Shown here: piece by piece, positions 1 to 5,314 of the stretch
How the letters are laid out: every line of letters starts with the position of its first letter
Position numbering within the stretch: position 1 is the stretch's first letter
Assembly: GCA_002408185.1 (NCBI GenBank)
Contig: DHQV01000062.1
Coordinates: forward strand, 1 to 9,551
Reading direction: 5' to 3'
DNA length: 9,551 nt
From: Deltaproteobacteria bacterium UBA5329
GTDB lineage: Bacteria; Desulfobacterota; Syntrophorhabdia; Syntrophorhabdales; Syntrophorhabdaceae
The notes under the pieces: model-generated
What the model was told of the DNA's origin: nothing
Databases searched by the model: none
What the model saw: only the letters and a program-made list of their open reading frames with translations
Position numbers and translations under genes: made by a program

Positions 1-341
1 AAAGAGGGCCCCTCCTGAAGGCATAATTCAACGTGTAAAGGATAACTAAAGATGGCCACCAACTCCTCTATAGCTATGAAAAGTCTCCAATCCTGTCATG
101 CAGAAGTATGCTGTAGAGGGTGGCCTCAAATGCAAGCACCACAGTACCGTTTGCTTATCCCAATACCCGCTCCCCCATATCCCAAATCAATTGTCCTACA
201 ACTCCACTATGGGGGGAGCGACTCTGACAATCTTCACCAACCCGACCCCCGCGTGAATTTGTCGGCCGAAGGAATGTCCTGGGAAGCAAACCGCGGGGCA
301 ACCTTTAGAATTGAGCATCACATTAAGTAAAGGGAGGTAAT
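1..341. other. Left-edge stretch without a confident gene
   Basis: All three forward frames are open at the very edge, so a gene tail could end here (stops at 16-18, 22-24 or 47-49), but nothing in these few codons identifies it. A 92-codon frame runs from ATG 52 to TAA 330 with a passable ribosome site (AAAGGAT, about 8 nt upstream). Its codons (many CAA, CCA, CCC, CTA) and composition differ from the confident genes of the window, and I recognise no domain. Its last residues (RGATFRIE) vaguely resemble the end of a histidine-kinase ATPase domain, but no glycine-rich ATP boxes precede them in any frame. Best read as non-coding or decayed sequence. Confidence 0.3.
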
Positions 342-425
342 ATGAAGAAATCAGCCATATTTATTGTTGCCGGTCTTACGTCTGCGTGGCAGCGAAGCAA
401 CCATGTCTCCCTTAACGGAACATAA
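342..425 (+). CDS. 27-aa frame starting like a signal peptide, possibly a truncated gene
   Basis: ATG 342 follows a strong ribosome site (AGGGAGG at 331-337, 4 nt away). The peptide opens with two lysines and a hydrophobic stretch (MKKSAIFIVAGLTSA), the typical beginning of a secreted-protein signal sequence. After residue 15 it turns polar and ends at TAA 423-425 without a cleaved mature part. It may be a very small secreted peptide, or the remnant of an exported protein gene cut short by a deletion or frameshift. No downstream frame continues it convincingly. The strong ribosome site is the main support; the function is unknown. Confidence 0.35.
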   Translation: MKKSAIFIVAGLTSAWQRSNHVSLNGT

Positions 426-443
426 AAAAGATAGGGCGAGATC

Positions 444-617
444 ATGTTTGGCTTCGGGTGGTTCGAAAGTGTCGTCGTTTTTGGTCTTTTCGGGATCCTG
501 GATTTGATCATTGCCATACCGGTATTGATCATAATTCTGGTACTTGTTCTTGTCAAGAAGAAGCACAGGAATGGAAACGAATGTCCCGAAAAGAACGGCA
601 GTGCGGGGCAACTTTAA
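444..617 (+). CDS. 57-aa single-pass membrane peptide
   Basis: ATG 444 lies 7 nt after AGGG (433-436). The protein begins MFGFGWFESVVVFGLFGI. Residues about 9-37 are almost entirely hydrophobic (Val, Ile, Leu, Phe), interrupted by one Asp near residue 20. This is followed at 38-42 by a Lys/Arg/His cluster (KKKHR) that would act as a cytoplasmic stop-transfer signal, and a short polar tail with one Cys. The overall layout is that of a small integral membrane protein. It stands 18 nt after the preceding mini-frame, so the two could share a transcript. No family recognised; the composition fits a real gene better than the larger overlapping frame at 458-1033. Confidence 0.5.
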   Translation: MFGFGWFESVVVFGLFGILDLIIAIPVLIIILVLVLVKKKHRNGNECPEKNGSAGQL

Positions 618-655
618 AATCGTTGTCGGTGACATCTGTCCGGTTCTTCCTCGTG

Positions 656-808
656 TCACTCGTCCTTATTGAAATAAATCATTTGTGCGCAGCAGGCGGC
701 CAGGGATACACTGCCGAAACGGATGATAATTACTTCCTTGCGGCAAAAAGGGCATTTTACCCTGATCCCTATGATATCGCCCGCTTTTTTAATATAAACC
801 CATATCAT
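656..808 (-). CDS. 50-aa Cys-rich (zinc-ribbon-like) protein coupled to the phosphatase homologue
   Basis: The ATG (808-806) shares its A with the TGA stop of the upstream phosphatase-like gene (TGATG arrangement), and GAGG of the last codons of that gene sits 5 nt ahead as a ribosome site. This is the classic layout for translational coupling. The 50-residue product has a short amphipathic N-terminus, then C19-P-F-C22-R-K-E, a typical first knuckle of a zinc ribbon, then an Ile/Val-rich strand and a C39-C40 pair, ending at TGA 658-656. Four cysteines could bind one zinc ion, although CC in place of a second CxxC is unusual. No larger family can be assigned. Its gene position suggests that it works with, or is dosed together with, the phosphatase homologue. 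Confidence 0.68.
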   Translation of the reverse strand: MIWVYIKKAGDIIGIRVKCPFCRKEVIIIRFGSVSLAACCAQMIYFNKDE

Positions 809-1218
809 CAGATCCTCATATACTTGAGCCCCATGGCTAATACCGAGATCTCTCTATCTATCTCCTTGGCACAGTCGAGATATCCTTCCGGATCGTCAAA
901 CCAGGGATCTTTTATATCCCAAACTAGCAATTTGCATGATACCGAAGGCAAGCTTTTTACGATCTTCGATGACATGGCCACTACGCAATCAATAGCGCTG
1001 AGGTCTACGGTCACTATGCTGCGCGGTATATGACCGGATACGTCGATATCAAAGTGTGTACGCAGTGTTTCGATGGCCATAGCCGGATCGCCGGGCCCAT
1101 CAGGATTCACCCCGGCCGATGATACCTCCGCCAAACCCTTCAACTTGTTCCGTGCTATCGCTTCAGCCATTACACTGCGACAAGCATTTCCATAAGAGAC
1201 GAAAAGCATGCGGACCAT
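808..1218 (-). CDS. ArsC / low-molecular-weight protein tyrosine phosphatase homologue lacking the catalytic Cys
   Basis: The 136-aa length and layout match the LMW-PTP/thioredoxin-type arsenate reductase family. The N-terminal P-loop normally reads V-C-x-G-N-x-C-R-S; here residues 7-15 are V-S-Y-G-N-A-C-R-S, so the nucleophilic Cys is Ser8 (codon TCT), while Cys13, Arg14 and Ser15 of the loop are kept. Other family marks are MAEA (17-20), SSAG (33-36) and the general-acid loop D104-P105 near the C-terminus, followed by a Y-x-x-C-x-x-x-I helix. The family dephosphorylates phosphotyrosine or reduces arsenate through a cysteine intermediate, which this protein could not form. It may be a phosphate- or phosphopeptide-binding pseudo-enzyme, or the change may be a mutation or sequencing error. 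ATG 1218 has GGGAGGG 6-7 nt upstream. A 50-aa zinc-ribbon-like gene is coupled downstream. Confidence 0.92.
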   Translation of the reverse strand: MVRMLFVSYGNACRSVMAEAIARNKLKGLAEVSSAGVNPDGPGDPAMAIETLRTHFDIDVSGHIPRSIVTVDLSAIDCVVAMSSKIVKSLPSVSCKLLVWDIKDPWFDDPEGYLDCAKEIDREISVLAMGLKYMRI

Positions 1219-1280
1219 AATGTACCCTCCCTGGTCGAATAAAAAATATCCATGAGAACTATCACTTGCTTTTACCCATG

Positions 1281-1309
1281 CATTTATCAGGCCATGTCGA
1301 GCCAGTCAA
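1281..1309 (-). promoter_or_regulatory. Candidate sigma-70 promoter for the phosphatase-like gene
   Basis: On the minus strand TTGACT (1309-1304) is followed after 17 nt by TAAATG (1286-1281). The -35 matches consensus at 5 of 6 positions and the -10 at 3 of 6. It lies about 65 nt ahead of ATG 1218, a reasonable leader length. Judged by eye only. Confidence 0.4.
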
Positions 1310-1321
1310 AACGAGGTTCTT

Positions 1322-1350
1322 TTGACAAGTCCCTATATTTGTGTTAATAG
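1322..1350 (+). promoter_or_regulatory. Candidate sigma-70 promoter for the MORN/rnk series
   Basis: A perfect -35 hexamer TTGACA (1322-1327) is followed after exactly 17 nt by TAATAG (1345-1350), which matches the -10 at 3 of 6 positions. Transcription would begin near 1357 and give a leader of about 155 nt before the MORN-like gene. A ribosome site AGGAGG (1349-1354) and a seven-codon frame (ATG 1358 to TAA 1381) sit at the very start of that leader. The spacing and the exact -35 are the evidence; the -10 is weak. Confidence 0.4.
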
Positions 1351-1513
1351 GAGGCATATGGATGTGATCCACCGTTCTTAAGAATAGAAACAAACAATTC
1401 GACTTTTAAAAACCCCCTTTTAGAATACAACCGAAACTTCAAATAAATTGACGTAATTTCTTCTGGCTGGCCAGTGGGTAGAACAACCAACTAACTTCAA
1501 AGCGAGGTGGAAC

Positions 1514-2230
1514 ATGATGGCATTAAAAGATGACGGCACAATGGTTCGGGTCACCAGGTTAGTGGAACCCGTAGACGACGGGCGCCATACACAGGTATCC
1601 TATTATTGCGGCGAACGGAAGGTAGCCCAGGAACTCTATGATACTGACGGGAATGTCATCCAGACATCAGGCGTTATTCCGGACGGTACGGTAAAGGAAT
1701 ATTACCCTGACGGCATCTTAAAGGAAGCCTCGTTGTTCCAGGACGGACGAGCCAACGGCAGGAGCATGGCCTACTACCCTGACGGGAAGATCTTCGAAAA
1801 CAGCAATTACAGGAACGGGCTTTTGCATGGCTGGTCCAGGACGTATCGGCGGGACGGGACCTTGTGGATACAATTGAATTTCCACGAAGGAAGGCTTCAC
1901 GGGGGATTAACCAGCTATCACAACAATGGCCTGGCCGAGATCCGGGCGGAATACTGGAACGGGGAATTGAACGGCCATTTTGTCATATACGACAAGGCTG
2001 GTAATTTACGGAAAGAAGGGATGTTCAACATGGGGAAGGCAAATGGCGAGCATCTGTCCTATTATCCAACCGGTGGGCTTGCGCGATGCGAGACATACAG
2101 GGATGGGAAGCTTGTCTCCTGCGAAGAGTTCATGGAAGATGGTACGTTAATTGCATCATCAAATAATAACAGTTACGACGACAGGAGGTGCCCACATGGC
2201 GAAGAGCAAGATCTTCATAACTCGGCATGA
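1514..2230 (+). CDS. MORN-like repeat protein (YwqK-type)
   Basis: The 238-aa protein is built of repeats with the core aromatic-x-x-x-Gly (YYPDG type) followed by L/I and a G-x-x-x/N-G turn. Core motifs start at residues 63, 87, 111, 135, 159 and 183, exactly 24 apart, with partial copies at about 42 and 206. This is the pattern of MORN-variant proteins often named 'YwqK family antitoxin'. The repeats form beta-hairpin solenoids used for protein or lipid contact; the antitoxin label comes from a few members, and no toxin is recognisable next door. There is no signal peptide, so it is probably cytoplasmic. Two ATGs are adjacent (1514 and 1517); GAGGTGG (1504-1510) is better spaced for the second. 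The last 35 nt overlap the next gene's start, suggesting coupling with rnk. The polar tail (Asn-rich, residues about 216-238) lies outside the repeats. Confidence 0.88.
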   Translation: MMALKDDGTMVRVTRLVEPVDDGRHTQVSYYCGERKVAQELYDTDGNVIQTSGVIPDGTVKEYYPDGILKEASLFQDGRANGRSMAYYPDGKIFENSNYRNGLLHGWSRTYRRDGTLWIQLNFHEGRLHGGLTSYHNNGLAEIRAEYWNGELNGHFVIYDKAGNLRKEGMFNMGKANGEHLSYYPTGGLARCETYRDGKLVSCEEFMEDGTLIASSNNNSYDDRRCPHGEEQDLHNSA

Positions 2231-2603
2231 CCTGGAAAGACTTCGAACGATCATCGATGTACACGGCGGGCCGGAGGCCCCGTATCTTGAAAAACTCAAG
2301 AAGGAGCTTCGCAGGGCTGTAGTAAAGGAACCGAACAAGATCCCGGGCGATGTCGTTACCATGAACTCCATCGTCCGGATAAAGGATGTAAAGACTGGCG
2401 AGGAACACTCATTCATCTTGGTATTCCCCTCCAAGGCAGGTGTGGCCGGAAAGGCCGTGTCGATCCTCGCGCCTATGGGCATCGCCCTTATAGGGTACAG
2501 GGAAGGGGATGTATTGGAATGGGAACTGCCTACGGGCAAGGTGAACATACAGATCGACGAGATCATCTACCAACCCGAAAGGCTGGGCAATTACGACCTG
2601 TAA
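2196..2603 (+). CDS. rnk: Rnk-like regulator (GreA/GreB C-terminal domain family)
   Basis: This 135-aa protein matches 'regulator of nucleoside diphosphate kinase' (Rnk) in length and order: a short N-terminal helical region (residues 1-45, I-F-I-T-R-H-D-L-E-R-L and the E-K-L-K-K-E-L helix) and a C-terminal FKBP-like GreA/GreB fold (about 50-130) with G-D-V-V-T-M-N-S, the G-E-E-H-S-F-x-L-V-F-P strand, and A-P-M-G-I-A-L-I-G-Y-x-x-G-D. Rnk binds RNA polymerase near the secondary channel in Enterobacteria but lacks the long Gre coiled coil, as here. The start at ATG 2196 is fixed by AGGAGGTG (2183-2190, 5 nt spacing). A longer frame from 2151 adds 15 unsupported residues. It overlaps the MORN gene by 35 nt, and the next gene begins 20 nt downstream, so these three probably form one transcript. 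Confidence 0.92.
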   Translation: MAKSKIFITRHDLERLRTIIDVHGGPEAPYLEKLKKELRRAVVKEPNKIPGDVVTMNSIVRIKDVKTGEEHSFILVFPSKAGVAGKAVSILAPMGIALIGYREGDVLEWELPTGKVNIQIDEIIYQPERLGNYDL

Positions 2604-2623
2604 AGACCGATGGAGGTATAAAA

Positions 2624-3154
2624 ATGGCTATCACTGTATTTATGGTTCGCGTCCCGGAAGCCGAGAATATGGTCGACCCCCTCCGGAAACATTATGATTC
2701 CAGGGCCGTCGCCGGTGCGCCTGCCCATATCGTTATCCTTTCACCGTTCAAGGCTCCCGAACTGATAACCGATGGTACCATACAAAAGGCAAGTAAGGTC
2801 TTCTCGTCATTTCATCCATTCATATTTTTTCTAAATGATATTGGCAGATGGCCGGAGACCACGTTTCTCCTGGCACGTCCTGCCCACTACTTCACCGATA
2901 TGACAAACGCGATATGCGAAGAATTCCCTGCTTACCGGCCCTATTCGGGGATGTACGATGAGGTAATTCCGCACCTGACAATAGCGGACAAGAATGCGGA
3001 GAACGCCGATATCGCAGAATACGGTGTCAGGAGGGTCCTGGAACGTCACGGGCCGATCGAAGCAAAATGCACCGCCGTGGACCTTATGGAGAATTCTTCC
3101 GGGGCTTGGAAAACCATGCACACATTCAGTCTGGCGGAAGAGACCAATAGCTGA
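2624..3154 (+). CDS. 2H phosphoesterase superfamily protein (2'-5' RNA ligase-like)
   Basis: The 176-aa product has the duplicated histidine layout of the 2H superfamily: H35-I-V-I-L-S-P-F and H117-L-T-I-A. In the family two HxT/S motifs line the active site and act on 2',5'-phosphodiester or cyclic phosphate bonds of RNA or nucleotides. The second motif is intact; the first has Val37 where Thr or Ser is usual, although H35 and the following S-P-F remain. The R-P-x-H-Y-F-T-D segment (86-92) between the motifs is typical of the fold. The start at ATG 2624 is supported by GGAGG (2612-2616), and the frame extending back to 2519 is not. It lies 20 nt behind rnk. The substrate cannot be read from the sequence; RNA repair or processing is an inference from the family. 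Confidence 0.85.
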   Translation: MAITVFMVRVPEAENMVDPLRKHYDSRAVAGAPAHIVILSPFKAPELITDGTIQKASKVFSSFHPFIFFLNDIGRWPETTFLLARPAHYFTDMTNAICEEFPAYRPYSGMYDEVIPHLTIADKNAENADIAEYGVRRVLERHGPIEAKCTAVDLMENSSGAWKTMHTFSLAEETNS

Positions 3155-3259
3155 GAAACATTCTCACGCGCTATCTCAAGCAAGGAAGGGAAAAATTGAC
3201 CAGCCATATTTGAAGGCAGGGGTCTGCTCCCGGCACAATATCAAACGAGGGGAATTTCA

Positions 3260-3775
3260 ATGAAAAAAAGCAGCGAAATTAAAAAACGATTCAAGAAACT
3301 TCTCAGGCCGCACATTGATAAGTTATTTTTCCCGCACGGGGTATACGGACAGATCGTGTACTACCTTGAAAAGCAAGGTTATTACGGCCCCCATACTATT
3401 CCTGCGTATATAGTCCCGCTTCGCTTCAGCGCGGACGCCGTTGCGAAGCTCAACGAGAATTCGGAAAAACATAATATTTCCACAAGTGCTACCCGTAAAC
3501 GCGACATTGACAAACTCACAGAAGGGATAGATCTCGTGTATAACAAACGATGGTACCTTGAACGGGCGATATTTGTCGATATGGCGAGCTCAGGGTGCGA
3601 GCCTGATACACTCTATGTCGATAAAGATTTTAATAACGGGCAATATAAAAAATTCTTTGATTTTCTGGAAGAAAAAATCCGCGCCAAACATTTCCGGGAC
3701 CCCTGGGAAGATCTTGCTGCGCCTGATATGAAGTTCTGGTGCTACATGTTCACCAATGCGGTCCAACAACCCTAA
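3260..3775 (+). CDS. Hypothetical basic protein, 171 aa
   Basis: Not recognised. ATG 3260 follows GAGGGGA by 6 nt. The N-terminus is strongly basic (MKKSSEIKKRFKKLLRP), then aromatic-rich around residues 23-50 (F-F-P-H-G-V-Y-G, V-Y-Y-L-E, Y-Y-G-P-H). A charged middle (66-100) and an acidic/aromatic C-terminal part (F-F-D-F-L-E-E-K, D-P-W-E-D-L) follow. There is no membrane helix or signal peptide, and only two cysteines. It appears to be a soluble, folded protein. Gaps of 105 nt before and 114 nt after leave it outside tight operon spacing, though all neighbours share its strand. The codon choice resembles that of the confident genes. Confidence 0.75.
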   Translation: MKKSSEIKKRFKKLLRPHIDKLFFPHGVYGQIVYYLEKQGYYGPHTIPAYIVPLRFSADAVAKLNENSEKHNISTSATRKRDIDKLTEGIDLVYNKRWYLERAIFVDMASSGCEPDTLYVDKDFNNGQYKKFFDFLEEKIRAKHFRDPWEDLAAPDMKFWCYMFTNAVQQP

Positions 3776-3820
3776 GCAGTTAAAAACACATCGGAATATA
3801 GCCTTAAACGAAGAAAGTAT

Positions 3821-3849
3821 CTGACACGGTCAGAAATATCGGTCATATA
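3821..3849 (+). promoter_or_regulatory. Candidate promoter with overlapping palindrome before the DUF805-like gene
   Basis: CTGACA (3821-3826, 5 of 6 to the -35) and CATATA (3844-3849, 3 of 6) are separated by 17 nt. The -35 is embedded in a 13-bp inverted repeat, CTGACACGGTCAG (3821-3833; arms of 5 with a 3-nt centre), which could be an operator. It lies about 40 nt ahead of ATG 3890. Confidence 0.35.
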
Positions 3850-3889
3850 TAGGCATTGCGGAACATATTATTCAAAGGCGGTAAATGTT

Positions 3890-4312
3890 ATGGAAAATTT
3901 GGGCAATCAAATTCTACGGAGCGAAATAGCCTGTGAGGGCTTTTCACGAAACACTTTTCTGAAATATTTTCTCTTCCTTGTTGCAATGACGGCCTTGTTC
4001 GGGATCATGCTGGTCAACACAGGCGGCAAGCACCTGAATGAGATACTCGTCCTGGCCTTTGCCTTGATCCTTCCCATCTCCTTTTGGGCAGTGGCGCAGC
4101 GCTTGAAGAATATCAGGATCCACCGGATGTGGTGCATCCTGATATTGGTGCCCGTGATCAATTTATTCGTTGTGTCGGGATGCCTCATATGTCCGGAACG
4201 ATACTGGGAAACGAAGAAGCTGGACTCAACGGGAAAGATCACGGCAGGTATAATTGTGGTTCTGACTATCGTATTGCTCGTTGTCGGCATAACGAGCCTG
4301 GCAAGAGGTTAA
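3890..4312 (+). CDS. DUF805-like four-helix membrane protein
   Basis: The 140-aa protein has four hydrophobic segments at about residues 24-43, 52-70, 79-101 and 118-136. The layout resembles DUF805 proteins: G-F-S-R-x-x-F before helix 1, and an amphipathic A-x-x-x-R-L-K-N-I turn after helix 2 (usually R-R-L-H-D in the family), then a Trp and V-P-V-I-N-L-F in helix 3. The key R-L-x-D signature is altered (R-L-K-N), so the assignment is tentative. The function of DUF805 proteins is not established. ATG 3890 has AAGGCGG 6-9 nt upstream. The next gene starts 3 nt after the stop, indicating a two-gene unit. Confidence 0.8.
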   Translation: MENLGNQILRSEIACEGFSRNTFLKYFLFLVAMTALFGIMLVNTGGKHLNEILVLAFALILPISFWAVAQRLKNIRIHRMWCILILVPVINLFVVSGCLICPERYWETKKLDSTGKITAGIIVVLTIVLLVVGITSLARG

Positions 4313-4315
4313 ATT

Positions 4316-4753
4316 ATGTACCGCGAAGAAAATCTAACGCTCCGTAAAGCTAGTGAACAATATCTATTCCTCAAGAATGCAGATCAGAAGATGACAACCG
4401 TCATCGAACCGGTCATGAGGAGCATAATAAAAGAATTGCATTCCCGCGGACAGGAAGCTGTCATCAGCAAGGAATGCCAGAGCATAAGCGAAAGCGGGAC
4501 TTTGCAGTATCGACATATTACCCTGATATTATCGGCCGATAACAAAAAACCTGCTTACAACTTTTCGCCTTATCCGGCCATTGGCTTTGTAGCGGACAGC
4601 CTTAATGAAACAATATTGGTCCGGGAGAAAAAGGTTACTACAACCGGTAAGAAAGAAAACATCACCGGAGAGTATCGCATAGACGAGATCACGGCTTATC
4701 TGGTTGAAAAGTATATCAAGAATTTCCTGCCCAAGGTCTTGAAAAAGGTTTGA
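4316..4753 (+). CDS. Hypothetical protein, 145 aa, coupled to the DUF805-like gene
   Basis: Not recognised. It starts 3 nt after the stop of the membrane-protein gene, with the ribosome site (AGAGG, 4305-4309) inside that gene, so translation is probably coupled. There is a helical N-terminal half (about 10-45), then strands with R-H-I-T-L-I-L (66-72) and A-I-G-F-V-A-D, a Lys/Thr-rich turn (K-K-V-T-T-T-G-K-K), and a C-terminal helix ending in K-V-L-K-K-V. It has no membrane helix or signal peptide and is very basic at the end. The first 25 residues could be dispensable, because an internal Met (ATG 4391) also begins a plausible N-terminus, although without a clear ribosome site. Confidence 0.7.
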   Translation: MYREENLTLRKASEQYLFLKNADQKMTTVIEPVMRSIIKELHSRGQEAVISKECQSISESGTLQYRHITLILSADNKKPAYNFSPYPAIGFVADSLNETILVREKKVTTTGKKENITGEYRIDEITAYLVEKYIKNFLPKVLKKV

Positions 4754-4792
4754 TAAATGTCTGATAAAGCCGATCCAAAAGGATAGAACCAG

Positions 4793-4951
4793 ATGATAAA
4801 CATTTTTTTAGCATCAGTTATGGGAACGGTTTTGCATCTTAAGAGAAGATGTTTTGCGTGCAGGAGAGAACAGGTGATAAAGCCCAGCGAAAGGCATAAG
4901 ACGGTCAAATGCAAATTCTGTGGTGCGAATATACAGCCATCAAAGAACTAA
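4793..4951 (+). CDS. 52-aa four-cysteine zinc-ribbon protein
   Basis: ATG 4793 has AAAAGGAT about 7 nt upstream. The protein has a short hydrophobic N-terminus, then C20-F-A-C23 and C40-K-F-C43-G-A-N, two CxxC knuckles 16 residues apart. This is the standard spacing of a zinc ribbon, with the second knuckle followed by the usual Gly. Basic residues surround both (K-R-R before the first, R-R after it, K-C-K in the second), which suits nucleic-acid contact, although protein contact is also common. It follows the 145-aa unknown gene by 39 nt on the same strand and may be the last gene of that unit. ATG 4820 is a shorter alternative without a ribosome site. Confidence 0.6.
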   Translation: MINIFLASVMGTVLHLKRRCFACRREQVIKPSERHKTVKCKFCGANIQPSKN

Positions 4952-5314
4952 AACCACTCATGATCGTTCGACTTAAATCATAATCCATCACAAGAACGGT
5001 AAAGACAATTTCAACATTTTTGTAGGGATTGGAGCGTACAGGTAACGAACCGGCATATCGGTTTCCGTTCTTAGCCTCATTTAAACGCGCAATGTCCACT
5101 TACAAAGTATGCCGGCACGAAGAAGCTGAATAGATGCCTGTTTATTTTCTTTGCTCAAAGGCATCAGCGTTGCAACATCACCTTCAGCCGTGGTAGTTTA
5201 AAATTTGGTGGTTTCGTCAAAAAAGCGGTATTGCTCTATACCGGGAAGGTAAAAACCAAACGAGGTTGCCCGCGGGCCCGGCCCATAACTTGGAACACAG
5301 GATTTTCTCGTTCT
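4952..5314. other. Intergenic stretch upstream of the antiporter
   Basis: About 360 bp without a convincing gene. A reverse-strand frame (5099-4905) lacks a ribosome site and runs into the zinc-ribbon gene, and forward frames are under 20 codons. It contains a short inverted repeat (AACCG-GCATAT-CGGTT, near 5047-5062) without a following T-run, and a very GC-rich spot around 5269-5285 containing CCCGCGGG. No RNA gene or clear promoter was recognised. Length alone suggests leader or regulatory sequence for the antiporter. Confidence 0.4.

Noticed and set aside
283..330. Histidine-kinase-like C-terminal end (RGATFRIE)
   Set aside because: No ATP-binding glycine boxes upstream in any frame; eight residues are not enough.
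294..622. Near-identical segments GCGGGGCAAC(C)TTTA at about 294 and 603
   Set aside because: Under 20 bp with an indel, in different reading frames; most likely chance.
458..1033. Forward 191-codon frame
   Set aside because: It overlaps the phosphatase homologue and its coupled mini-gene in antisense and shows no domain; it is a shadow.
2151..2195. N-terminal extension of Rnk
   Set aside because: ATG 2196 has an ideal ribosome site and gives the family's normal length.
2519..2623. N-terminal extension of the 2H protein
   Set aside because: It overlaps the end of rnk, and ATG 2624 has a clear ribosome site and begins the conserved domain.
4905..5099. Reverse 64-codon frame
   Set aside because: No ribosome site; it overlaps the zinc-ribbon gene and has no recognisable features.
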